Shown in pieces: positions 11,692 through 23,513 of a stretch of 64,000 bases of DNA. A program made the translations under genes and the position numbers. The DNA is taken from the NCBI GenBank assembly GCA_027604505.1, contig JADIIX010000007.1, positions 62,001-126,000 on the forward strand, given 5' to 3'. Origin of the DNA: Gonapodya sp. JEL0774. Lineage: Eukaryota > Monoblepharomycota > Monoblepharidomycetes > Monoblepharidales > Gonapodyaceae. Every line of letters begins with the position of its first letter. The stretch's first letter is position 1. The notes beneath the pieces were generated by a model. The model made no database searches. It saw nothing but the letters and a program-made list of their open reading frames with translations, and was not told the origin of the DNA.

Positions 11692-14600
11692 CTAAGAGGG
11701 TATTCGGCTCTTGCCCTGCATGCGACGTCTGCTCCTCGTTACACCGCCGGAGAATCTTCGTTTCTTCTTCACCAGTTGCTTGTCGGAGTCCACTCGAAAA
11801 CTAGCTCCTAATAATTCATCCTCACTCCCACCAGATTCGTTGGCTGTTGAATCATCGTTTTCATAACTAGAACTCGCCGCAACAAGAGATTCAAAGTCCT
11901 CCGCACTCGCAAAGTCGTTGGCGCGCGATCCTGGTTTCCAAGATCCCTTGTAGCCAAGAGATTTTGCAGCCATAAGAATTCTTTGATTTTGTGTGCGGGG
12001 GCGCTTCGCCTCTACGCCGGAGTCGAAGGAATTAGATTCCTCCTCAATCGATGAATGTTCGGAGTCTCGTTCCGAATCTACCGAACCATCTGTGTCCATT
12101 TCGTCCATCAATGCACCTCCCACCAATTCATCCTCGCGTTCATCATCGCTGTCGGCTGCATTGCTCACTCTGTCTCCCTCTTCCTCGCTATCAGCATCCA
12201 TATCTTCATCTCCAAAATCAAGGTCTTCGTCTGAGTCCTCACCAGTCGCATCGACGCCATGCATGGCCCCGCTGTTGATCATTGCCTTCCAAACTTCATC
12301 TTCGTCAAACTCAGCTTCGCTTTGGATGCTTCCCACATCTTCGTCGTCGCTTCCCACTTCACCGTCAATCCTATCAAGCTCGATATCCGCGTCAGCGTCG
12401 TCATCCTTTGCATTTCTTGTATTCTTTGCATTCTTGTTCTTCGGTACCTCTTTTTGCTTACTGGTACCAGAGAAGAACTCCCAGAAGAATCGTTCGTCGA
12501 CCGGAATCTCCTCCTCCTTCTTCCGAACCCACGATGCACTCCCAACAACGTCGTCATCGAGCCGCTTTTCCCTCCCGGTTTTTGTGTCCGAAAGCACCAC
12601 ATTCCTCTTTTTCCCGCCTTCAAACAACATGCAAATATCGTCCTCGTCCTCCTGTTGGGCTTTTAACTTCGCCGATTTGAGCGTTCGGTTGGTGCCTTCG
12701 ACCTCTGCGCGAGGTTGCCCGATTCCACCAGTTCCTTTTTTGAGAGAGTTCACTTTTTTGGCATTCTTGTTGACGAATCGTTCCAAGAACCGAGCAAAGG
12801 TGTGGTTCTTTAATGGATCATAATTGGTCGCGTTTGAAGGGAATGGTACCCCCTCCTCTCCCGCCTTTTCGATAAGATGATTCGAATAAAGAGCAACGGT
12901 CGGATGGAAGTGCCGAGAAAGCACGCTCAACTCCCAGAGGCATGTGCGATTGGCTAAAGCGTACAGGGGATCCCTCCCACGGGGGTCGTAGACCTTGGAA
13001 TGAGAGGTGCCCACATGAGACCTGGTATCTGACGCCTCAGAAAACACTTGTGCTGAAGTGTTGGTATCTTCCTCTTGCTTCGCTGTGGCGCGATCCTCTG
13101 GCTCTCGGACCATCACGGACAGTCCTTTCTTTGCTAGCATGATCTCCCCAACAAGCACCAAAATTCCGCACGCCAGGGGTATACTCGCGTAGCCCGCAAG
13201 TTGGAGAAGCCGCTTCGCAAAGGCAGCGACGCGTGCCACGCTGTGATCAGTGCGCAAGGATTTGTACATCACGTTGAGAAGTGCAGCGGGACGAGGGTAG
13301 ACAGGGAGTCCCGCGTGGAAGAGCAACTCAAACAAAGCTCGATAAAAGCGATCTGAGAGGGTACTGCGGTGGGAAGATATGAGCTGGAGGAGTGTCATCG
13401 CATGGAGAGCGGTCACGAAATTGGGGTTGTGGGCGAGTCGGAACAACGTTGCAACATACTTTTCGAAGCTGAAAGAACGGAATCCGAAACTCAAAAGCAA
13501 AGTTGTCATAATCGTTTGAATATAACATACTCACTCTTCGTCTTCGAGCTTCGAATAGGGAAACGCCCTGTTGATTCCAGTTAATAACGCTGACATCATC
13601 TTGGCTGTCTGAGCGCCGAGATCAGCACGGTAGTTTCCACCACCGTCTTCCCCTTTCGATGATTTAGAATTCAGAGTACTCCCAGAAGCCTCAGAAGGGG
13701 CATCCATAGATAGGACACTTCTCGAGCTCTTTGGATTAGGTTTGTCACTTTTGGAATGCAGCGAGCCACCGGAGGGCTTTCCGGTTCCCTTTTCCCCCAT
13801 TATTTCCTCAAATACACCAAAGTAGACTCCAATCAATTTGTTGGCGCATTTGATATCTGCATCGTCCTCCGCGCCAATTCCTTCCGTGCCTCGTCGGAGC
13901 TCCATTTGATTCAGACAAACAATCGCATAATAGCGAGTCCGGGTCGCCACATTCGGGCGGAACAGAAGTCGTTCGATTTCTGATGCTACGATGAGTTTGA
14001 AGACAGGATGCGTGTGCTTCTTGAGTAGGAGATGAATATGGTGGATGGCTTTCGAAGCTAACGGGCGTGAAGGATCACCCTAAATCCACGGGTTCGGTGG
14101 GACGCAGTGGAAAGTGTTGCCCAATAACCCAATAATGGCATAAAGTACTCACCATTTTGTTCACCAAGAGAGCAAGCAAGTTCTGTTCCTGCTCAGGCTT
14201 AGAAGCAAGCAGGTCGTAAATGTGCGTGATCATTTTCGAACGTATGTGCTCGAGGACATCGTGGGAGAGCTCCTGAGAGCAGAGACTTTCGAGTGAGTTG
14301 ATCGTATGAGCTCAAAATTCCCCGAAGAATCTTCTCACCTCGATAATTTTCACCACTTCCCAGTAGAGTTTCTTCACCAAATCTTCGAAAGCCCACAGCG
14401 CAAGCCATTCGGACCTGATGTCTCCTCGGACGCCTTCCGCGTACTCTCCAACTTCCCGCCAATCTCTGAAGTACCGCAGCTTCCGCTCAGGTAAGATGAA
14501 TCTTGTGAGCACCTCCTTCACAGTGTCCAAGGCGAGCGCGGCATCTCGCTTCGATTTTTTGCGACAGAGATGGACAAGTTTTTCCAAAGTACGATAAGTG

Positions 14601-15713
14601 TGAAGAGGGGACGACTGAACGAGCACCGAGAGGGCAGAAAGTCGGTCGGAAGTCGTGCCAGAGTGGAGTACATGGGAGAGGAACGAAGAATCCGATGCAG
14701 AGAGAGTGGGGTTCGCTAGATATGATTCCGGAGTTGGTTTCAGCGACAAAAGCGCCTTACCAAGCGAAAAACGGGCATTACAAGTCGAAATCACCTTGCT
14801 CATACTTTGTCCACTCTTCTTCAAGTAATTTAGTTGCGCGTTCGTGGAGCTCCCGTAGCCTGCTTTCCTGAACATCAGGCAGGGAAGGCTTTGAGCGTTT
14901 CTTCCCTGTAAGATGTTCAGTCGCCACAATCGCAGGAAATTTATCGTGAAGAGTGAACCATTGGGGAGTGGGTGCAATGAGCAATTTTCCTTTCTTTGTC
15001 TTCGTGTTGATATTTGGAGCCTCTTCTGGAGAGTGAATGGTGGGAAAACTGCCTTGAACTCCAACAACAGCAGATTTCCGGTGTTTTGCGAGCTCATTTG
15101 CTTCCTCTTTTCCGGAAGATGTAGGTTCCTTCAGCTCGGACAGGAAGCTTTGAACATCGGCAACAAGGGAGTGATCCACCTTTGAATGCCCTTCCGTCAC
15201 CATTGAAGCATTATTCACAGACATGATCTTCAAAGAATTGGCGGACATGTTCATCGGAGGTTTCTGTTCATCCGATAAGGGTGTCGTGGAGTCCTTCGGG
15301 TCCTCCACTGCCTCCTCCTCGTTCTCAAATGCCATACTGGGTTTCAATCCAAGCTCCAAAATTAACGTTTTAATGTCATCTGTGAGACTACCTGCTCTCT
15401 TTGTCGTCTGCTTCTGCTTGGCTTTGCTGGCGTCTTTCAGAAAAGCTCTCCTTTGCTGCTCAAACTTCTTCCGTTCCGCAACGTCTTCCGAGGAGAGTCC
15501 ACTCATTGCGATCTCTTCTTCATCTGAGAGAACGTCCGCGATAAAATCGAGATCCTCGCGTGTTCCCCCAAGCGCCAGAATCTCCTCCAGAAGCGATGGG
15601 GAAACCCCATCTTGAGTTGTGAGAGCTTTGGGGCCATCATCCTTGCCCGGTGATCGCGGCAGCTTCCGGTGCTCTCGATTAGCTGCTACTTTTTGCTGCT
15701 TCTCTTTCCCCAT
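11692..15713 (-). CDS. MAK21: NOC1/MAK21 (CEBPZ) ribosome biogenesis factor
   Basis: NOC1 binds NOC2 in the nucleolus and escorts pre-60S particles. Model: exons 14795-15713, 14339-14715, 14153-14272, 13535-14079 and 11692-13468, giving 1245 residues with every phase matching. Family blocks are plain: the TLSASDSSFLSHVL/LSALSVLVQSSPLH start of the conserved domain, ELSHDVLEHIRSKM with YDLLASKPEQEQNLL, FRPNVATRTRYYAI, LLTGINRAFPYSKLEDE, and the CBF-type region with YDPRGRDPLYA and NHTFARFLERFVNKNAKK. The C-terminal third has several acidic Asp/Glu/Ser tracts and a basic tail, as in CEBPZ. The first intron (79 bp, acceptor TATCTAG) was placed by phase and fit to the family and is the least certain. 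Yeast and human homologues are somewhat shorter (just over 1000 residues). Confidence 0.93.
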
Positions 15714-16020
15714 GAATTGTGTGTATGAGATCCCCTGTTAGTTACTTCTTTCCAATGCGGACCAAAGTCCTCATGGTGGTGCAAAGCCAACTAACAACAG
15801 CGTGTGCCCGAAGAATAGTTCCAAGCTGATTTTTACTCGATTCTCGTAATGAACCACATGTTGCAATCCCCACAGATGTACCCATTATAAGATTTCATAA
15901 TTATAGTCCTACCATGGTACGAACAGGTTCACAGCTCTCCGAATTATTAGAACGAGGTCAAGGAGCACGCAGTAATGATTTGCAAAGGATGGCTGCAGAT
16001 TAATAATTCATGGCAGGCAA
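15714..16020. other. Intergenic between SNF2 gene 3' end and NOC1 start
   Basis: This 307 bp interval lies between two minus-strand genes. It should carry the NOC1 promoter and the SNF2 gene's 3' UTR. It is AT-rich around 15870-15910. No clear gene or known motif is seen. Confidence 0.4.
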
Positions 16021-19000
16021 TCATCGAAGTACGGGGTTGCTAGTGCTCGGGCGCAATCGCCGAGCCCATTCGGCCCTAGCTCGAATTTCTTCAATCTCAT
16101 GATTCTGTTGTCGTTCTTCCTCGGCGTCAAGTTCCGGTTCCTCAACACGAAGAGATTCAATTGTCTTCACATCCAAGATACCATGGTCGAATCTGAAAAG
16201 CGGTCTGGTCCAAACTAAGAAAGAACCGCCCCATCAACAAGCATGCCTCACTTTTCTATCACCCCTTTCATTATTGGATCCGTTACCAGTCGACCATTTG
16301 ATGGCATTGCCGGTGACTGGTTCTCTTCTGGAGGACGCAAGTAAGCCCTGAGACTCTCGTTAGTTACCGTGGCCTGAACTTTTCTCTTGTCCACAACATT
16401 CCTTTTCGCAATTACATCAATCGCACATTCGAGGAGAATGTTCATTGAAACTTCGTCGAAGAACTCACATTGATATCCCGGTTTTGCGCACATTATTGTC
16501 CAACAGACGTTTATCAATTGAATCCTCAATGTACAGACGATACACAAAAACGTGTTTGGTTTGGCCAAACCTGTAAGCCTGAAATTCAGAATGGATTCAG
16601 TGGTTCATCCCATCAAACATCGGATTTGTGAATATTACCCGCGCAACTGCTTGCTCCCCATAAATTGGATTCCAGTGGTAGTCACAGATTACCACGCGGC
16701 TTGCGCCGATGAGGTTAAGGCCCAGTCCTCCGGTCTGCAAACTCCATTTAAAACAACTGTGAGCTGAAAACAGTAAGCTTTCATGCTGACCTTCGGTGTC
16801 AGAAGAAAAACAGGTATTTCTTTGCTCGTGTTGAACAAGTCCACCAGTGTCTGTCGCTTCTACGAAACAAAGCATATTAGAAACACCCCGAAACATTTCA
16901 GATGCAATCACTAACCCTTTGGGGCACCTGCCCATCAAGTCGAGCATTTAGAATGTCATTTTTGAGAAGCAATTTCTCCAGGAAGTCTGGAAGGTTCGGA
17001 ACTCTGAGACACATCGAACACCCTGCCACTTGTGGGCCAGAACTCACCGACGGTGGGGATGTAGTTGCTAAAAATAAGCGTCTTCTCATCATTTTCTATC
17101 GCTCGCTTTACAATTTCGAGGACGACGAGGGCTTTGTAAGAAAGTGTCAAGTCATCTGCGGGCATTACGTGCGGTCATACTGCATGGATCTGCGGAACTT
17201 GACACAATAGTATACGCACCACCATACTCCTGAAATACATGATCGCATTCGGTCGACATAGCATTGAGATAAGCAATCGTTTCTCCTTCTTCCGTGTTGT
17301 TTATATTGGTGGGTGCGTGCTCAGCGACATCATTGACAGAGCGAATCAAGTTTTCTCCCTCAACAGCGAGGGCTTCACCAGCAAGAACGTCCTTCGTTGT
17401 GAGCATTTTCGGAAAGGTCTGGTCTTTGATTCTCTCCAATTTCAATTTGACAGCGATATGATCCTGCACAAATGGCAGTCACGCATCGGTCACTGAAAAA
17501 ATATCAAAAATTTCTCACTCCAAAGATCTGCGGATGCACACATATATGCGACAGCGGATTTACCAGGCTTAAGACACTGGTACTAAGGGATGTTCCAGCA
17601 GCCTTCACATGGGCCAGTAATTTCTGCGCAATCAAAGTCAGACAATGCTCCGATCGATTGATGGAATAACGATGTTCCTCACAAGATACAGAATGCGCTG
17701 TGCAGGAGTGAGACGGATGGATACGACGTAATCTGTCTTCGCCGGGAGATGATGTGCAATACGAGATTGTTCGAATCTGATGTGCGACACCAATTTCAAG
17801 TATTTGAGACAAACACAGACCAAATAATAGAACAACTTCCCACCGCTGAATAAATGGTCCGATGTCTCTTTGCAGTGCCTTCATGCAAATGGTCGCTTTT
17901 CGCTTTTTGCTGGCTTCTGCATCACCGAAAGCCCCCTCTTCAATTGGCTTGCCGTAGGACGACATAAATTCGTTCTTTGGTCCCAAAAATCCAGGATTTA
18001 CGAATTCAATCTGCGCAAGAATTGCCAGATTTTCGTGTGTTATCGCTGATCTCCGTGCAACACGACACCAAAGAAGGAGCTCACCATATGGTAATACTCC
18101 TCCAGGTTGTTTTGCAAGGGTGTGCCTGTCAAGCATACCCGAAACTTTGTCTTCATCTGAGAAAGTCCCTCGTTGAGCTTGGTCTGAGAATAGAGAAAGG
18201 AGGAACCATGAATAGGTTTACGCGTAACGGCGGATGACAAAACAGCTGACTTTGGGATTCTTAATCTGTGAAGGAAAAGAAATTAACTTTTATCACACAT
18301 TGCCCAATGTGAGGTACATTACCACATGGCCTTCATCAACGACCTTGATTAAAGGGTATATACGAAGCTCTCAGAATTCCACAGAAAAAATAGATCAATT
18401 TGTTTTCAGAACATACCACTAAAGAAGGGCCGGGATCACGAAATGCCATAATCATTTCGTCCGTTTCGGGATTTGTGGGAAACTGACTATGTGAAACGAG
18501 AAGAATTCCGCCATCTCTGAACCACTCCCGCCACTCTATATCCTTGCTCGCTTTTGGACCATCTTTTAAATGCTGAGTACAAATCATGGAGCCCAAAACA
18601 AAGAACTCACAGCTGTGAACATATACTCTCCCAACTTCCTCTTGCCAGCCTTCTCCGAGTTCCCCAAGCCATAGCCTAAGCTCGTTCTCCCTACAAAATA
18701 AAATTATTCAGGTTACGTATGTGTTCCAGAATCACAGACCATACCAATTCCGAACGAGTGATGCGGGCATCAGAATGAGCACTCGGCCGTCTGAAAGCTC
18801 TGGAGGCAGTATTGGATTTCTCCTCCTTACTTCCCTTAAGACAGTGGCCACGAATACCACGATCTGGAGGGTCTTCCCTGTAAGTGAATGAAGATTCTGC
18901 AACGGACGAGCACGATAATCGGAGATGGCGAATTACCTAGACCCATAGCATGAGCTAGTATACAACCCATCCTGAAAGCAATCAAGGATTTCCAGAGAAA

Positions 19001-22000
19001 CTGTATACCATCAACTTGGTGATTTTTGAGCCATCGTGCTAACCCCGGTCCAACCTTGATGTCTTCTTGGTATTCGTCATGACCAGCGTTCACAACAACA
19101 TGATCACTCCCATTATTAGTTCTCAACATGGCGGCCCTGCCGCGTTCGAGGAAAACCGAGCCAATGAAGCGGCCATGAGTTACAGAACTGCGGTAGTACT
19201 CACCGTTTCTCTAATTCCGAGTATGCTTGATTCTGTTCATTGAGCCTTTTCGCATTCTCTTTCGCAATGGGGTTCTGCATGGGACCTTTACCTTTCCCTT
19301 TTCTGCATTCATACTCTTCGTCATCCACGTCAAGCCCCTCGTCTTCGCCGTTAATGGATTCCGCTTCGTCACTACTGATCTCTATTGGTGACTCAAATCC
19401 TGCATCGGAGTCGCTTGGTGAGGGTTCGGGTACTCGATTTTGTTTGAATGATTCTTGATCCATTGCATCTACGCCGTCATCATCGTTGTCATTTGATGAC
19501 CGAGATCTCTTGTTCCTGAGTATTTTTTTCCATGACGAAGCATTTTCTTGGTAGGAAGTTTGACTGGATCGAATTCCAACAACAGTGAATTGAATAAAAT
19601 CGAGCACCCAATCTTCGTCGAAGCGAAAACTACTGTCGGATGTTGTGTAGTCATCAGGGTGCTCTTGTACCAAATAACCATGGTACAAGTGTAAAACATG
19701 AATAAGCACGGAATCCACATCACTATGAAGAAGCATTTCAAATTAATATACTAGCCAATCGGAGACTACAGAAAATCCCCACCATTGATTGGATCGCATT
19801 TTTACAGTGGCTTCAGACATCAAATAAGCAAGACCTGTTGCCAAATCAGACTGAGTAAGGAACCGCTATAGTGGTCGGACTAATAGCGTTACCAACCTTG
19901 AGGGTTCTCGGAATACTGAAGCAAGAGCCTCAAGACGCTCGGGTCGCTTGAAAACTGACTTGCAGCAGCTGACAGTGCCTCTCTGTCCCGTAGCTTGTCG
20001 TCGGAGGTGGGAGGACTGTGGGATCCGACCTCTGAATCTTCTGTAACCCGCCTCCTTTTAAGGCTACGATTTGGGCCAGGGGTCTCTGTGGTAGTAGTAG
20101 TAGTAGTAGTAGTGATGATAACTCGCCTAATGCGTTCGTGGGGAGGGACTCACGTGTCGGATCTATTCTCTGTTGTTCATTCGAGTTGCCTGCCGCACTT
20201 GCGGTAGCTCCCACATCCACAGATGCCTCCAGTTCGATGGAAACATCTTCTGCAATAGATTGAGGCTGTGATGAGTCGGATGAGTTCATCATCCCGACGT
20301 GAGGAGGTTCATCGTTAATTTGATCGCACGACTCTGCGTCAGGAGAGTTGATTTCACCACAAGACGCTTCCTTCGGTTCTCCCAAGTGGTCCTTCTCAGC
20401 TTCCTTAATCCCACGATTCAACCTTCTTGCCTCGCGTTTGGCATAGTTCCCCCACTGCTGCTCGTCGTCATCAATAAAATCAGACCAGGACTCTTCGTCA
20501 GTGTCACTGCTCCCGTCAGCGTGTCGGGGCAAGTTTGTCGTCACATTCTCAGCGGTCAGTTCAACTGTGTCCGGTTTTGCAGGCTGGGGTCCTTCCAATA
20601 TCTCAATCAAAACTTGGAGAGTGTGAATCTCCGTGCACGTCACTTCTAGTATCCCACATCGTCTTCGCAACTCGGCCTCCGAGCTCCACTGAGTCAGACT
20701 GAGTTGACTCTTTAAAGCCGGTAAACGATTCTCCATCAAATGCTTCAGGTGATCACGTTTTTTGCTGGAAGTCCCTTGCTGTCGAACCCATATCTTGAAT
20801 GCCTTGGCGAGAATGCCGGGCTTGGTAATAGCGTCAAAGCGATATCGAATCTCCTCCACCACAGCGTCAATGATAGTGGAAACCTCTTCTGGCCTAAGGC
20901 AGGCACGGCGACTGGGATGAACAACCATCGAAATTCGGCGAGGACGCCGGACTCCGATGTCAATGGTTTCGGAGTCTGAGTCTGATACAAGAGCGGAGTC
21001 ATTTTTGGCTTGCCCCGCCAGTTTTTTGGCCTGCCGTTCTTCCTTTCGTGCCTGCGAATTCTTCCACTCCTCCATCTCGCGAACGGTTTCTTCAATCTCC
21101 GAGTCTTCCTCTTCCTCTTCGTCCTCATCCTCGTCCTCGGTACTGATCTCTGCGTCTCCATCCTCACATCCGATGAATCTTCTACCATACGTTCCATGAG
21201 GTAGAACACGTGGACGTTTGGGATCAAATGACTTTTCATCGAGAAAGCTCTCGTGCTTTTGAATTCGATCGCTTAACGTATGGAGAAGCCCTTTGCGCCG
21301 AGTACGAGAAGTTCCAGGCCAAAGGCGATCGCGAAGAAAGGGCTGGAGAGTGGATGGTTCAAAGAGAGGGTTGGTGGGATGTGAGGTGTGGAGATTGATC
21401 AAGTCCGAAGGGAACTCTAAAAATAGTAGGAGAGGGTGGGACCACTTAGGCTCTAAAAAATCCCTTTTCCATTTCAATTTTCTGTCTCTTTAAACACACC
21501 GAAAACACTGGCGTCCCCTCGGGTTCCCACCAAATCCTTGGCGGTCGAAAACGCCAGCGCTGGTGCAGACTGTTCCCCGACATAAGGTGCCCATATGGCG
21601 AACGGTCCGTTCAAATCTTCTTCATCTGGTGCACTGCCGTCGCCTTCATCGTCGCTAAAGCGAAGAGGCGGGTCAATTAACATGCGGCGCACCAGTCGCT
21701 GTTTGACGATATGAAAGCAGTAGGTATGAGCACAACCCTGGTTTCCTCAAGTCGCAACGCTACTCACCTGAGCTCGTACGGTTTGCAGCAACTGTTCTTC
21801 AGTCCCGTCTGTGTGTTGCTGCGGTTTTCGCTTCAATCGCCCGAAACTCCATGACCCATCCCCTTCATCAGATGAATTTCCGAATGCGGTAGGAAAGTGG
21901 CCAGGGACGCATCCAAAAAGGATTGAAGTCGAATCAGGAGGTGCTGGAAGATCATCGCGGAGATCAGGTGGAGGTGTGTCATCCCGAAGCGGACTCAGTG

Positions 22001-23252
22001 GGTGAGGAGGATTTGCTTGCGCAGACAGTTTCGAGTCAACTTCTTGTTGGGATTCTGGGTTGTCGATAACCATCACATCAGCATGCAGTGGCCCTAAATG
22101 CGATGAGTCTTCCATCCTGGCATCATCCGCATCCTTTCCGAGGACATCCTGCGTGTGGTCTGTTTCATACACCGCACTCCCTCCGTCATCACTTTCTTCA
22201 TCACTCTCATCTTCGTATTCGTTTAAATCTTCGCTGTCTTCCGATCCCGAAGTTTTGCTGTCAGTCGATCCGAGAGATTCACCGTCATCATCAATGGTTG
22301 CGGTTTCAAGTGAGGACTCTCTCGGTACAGAAGTAATGTTTCCATTAATTGAGATTTTCTCGCGGCTCACCAGCTCCTCTCCTCTGTCCAAGTCCTCAGG
22401 GGTGAGTCCTGCGTAGCGAGCCTCAATCTCCGCAACGATATCGCGGTTCCCAGATGACGTGGACCATTGAGCAGTCTTGGTCGACTGATCACCCAAAGTT
22501 CGAACAATAAATCGGCGTCTCCTACTCGTAGTGCCATGATCGGAACTCATTAGTTCGCTCTCTGCGGATTCACTATCTTCCGAGCCTAGCGAATCATCCA
22601 CATCGTCTTCTGAGGAAATTCTCGAATATTTTTTTGCTCGAGTAGTGGGAGAATGCGGAAGGTCGTAGTAGACGCTGTCTCCTGTTTGCGATTGTCGAAC
22701 TTTCGCAAATCGTTTCCTAGGAATTAAGACGGACTGTAAGATTGAAGCACTCTCTCGCTCCTCGTTTCGCGTATGAGGTCTAGTATCTTCTGTGTCATCC
22801 GTGGAGACGACCTCTGGTGAGGTGATTGTGTTTGTGGGTTGCAATCTATGAATGTGAGCGGTGCTGAAAGATGGTGTGGTGAGCCTTGAAACTCCAGCCA
22901 ACGAATCAGCCTGTTCTTCAAGACGAGAAATTTCGGCGAGTAGCATTTTGAAATGGATGTGGTTGTCGCTGGGATCTGTGGCTGATGGATCAATTTTCAG
23001 AACTCCCACTCGATTAAGCTCTGCTAGCAGAGTTTCCGTGAAGCTGGGGACGGAAAAGAGACTCTGTCCATCGATTTCCAGATCTGTAAACGTGACGAAT
23101 GGGAGAGAGAATTAGGAAGTCAAATGCAGGAAGATGGTTTCTTGCTTTCTTCCCCTACCCAGAAACACTCCTTTGAATTGTGGGAGATTGATCTCATCCA
23201 ACCACCGGCCAACTTCACTGACACTCCATCGAGTGATTTCTGAGCGACGCAT
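16021..23252 (-). CDS. SNF2-family DNA-dependent ATPase (ATRX/ARIP4 type) with N-terminal SAM domain
   Basis: Reconstructed from 24 exons (first 23159-23252, last 16021-16192) to 1924 residues; exon lengths sum to 5775 nt and every splice keeps frame. Residues 1 to about 60 form a SAM domain (TRWSVSEVGRWLDEINLPQF). A long acidic Ser-rich region follows, with an NLS-like KRRR and an IEISSDE stretch. The ATPase core has CILAHAMGLGKT (K about 1279), a DEGH box (about 1416-1419), VCLTGTPLQNNLEEY, an insert with NPGFLGP, GLGLNLIGASRVVI and ARAYRFGQTK. DEGH plus LTGTPLQNNL is typical of Rad54/ATRX/ARIP4 relatives, so it is likely a nuclear chromatin remodeller or recombination translocase. The ATG at 23252 is used because the open frame upstream has no ATG. 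A 5' exon could exist. The 83 bp intron at 21417-21499 has an alternative in-frame acceptor. Confidence 0.88.
20086..20153 (-). repeat. (GTA)n microsatellite inside a 68 bp intron of the SNF2 gene
   Basis: The + strand reads about seven GTA units from 20091 to 20112, that is CTA/TAC units on the coding strand just before the acceptor ACCACAG at 20086. The reading frame runs in phase across the intron (C at the donor plus AG at the acceptor). Confidence 0.75.
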
Positions 23253-23513
23253 TGCGCTCTTGGCGAACAACACCGAGAATGTGCAAGGTTTAGGACCAGC
23301 GGGCTCTGTAATGACTGTATGAATCCTCCTGACACCAAATCCTATTTTCACGATCCTGCATGACTTTCAATAAAATCCAATAAACTCCTCACCAAATTAC
23401 AATATACTCGCCATTCATACAACAATACCTGTGACGGGTCATCACGAATCACCCCATAGCTCATATTCTGGGTGCGTCCATCGCACAGCCGTCCTCTTGG
23501 ATATCACAGCCGC
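23253..23513. promoter_or_regulatory. Bidirectional promoter region of the SNF2/SAM pair
   Basis: This 261 bp interval lies between two divergent ATGs, the SNF2 gene (-) at 23252 and the SAM/SPOC-like gene (+) at 23514. Both upstream regions must overlap here. The minus-strand frame stays open up to about 23351 without an ATG, so the boundary is approximate. No named element is recognised. Confidence 0.5.

Noticed and set aside
11993-12823. 276-codon plus-strand ORF opposite NOC1
   Set aside because: It is the mirror of the acidic Asp/Glu/Ser tracts of NOC1 and reads as poly-Ser; the minus strand carries the conserved family blocks.
23252-23351. Extending the SNF2 start to 23351
   Set aside because: The frame begins with GTG there and no in-frame ATG exists before a stop; the ATG at 23252 directly precedes the SAM domain.
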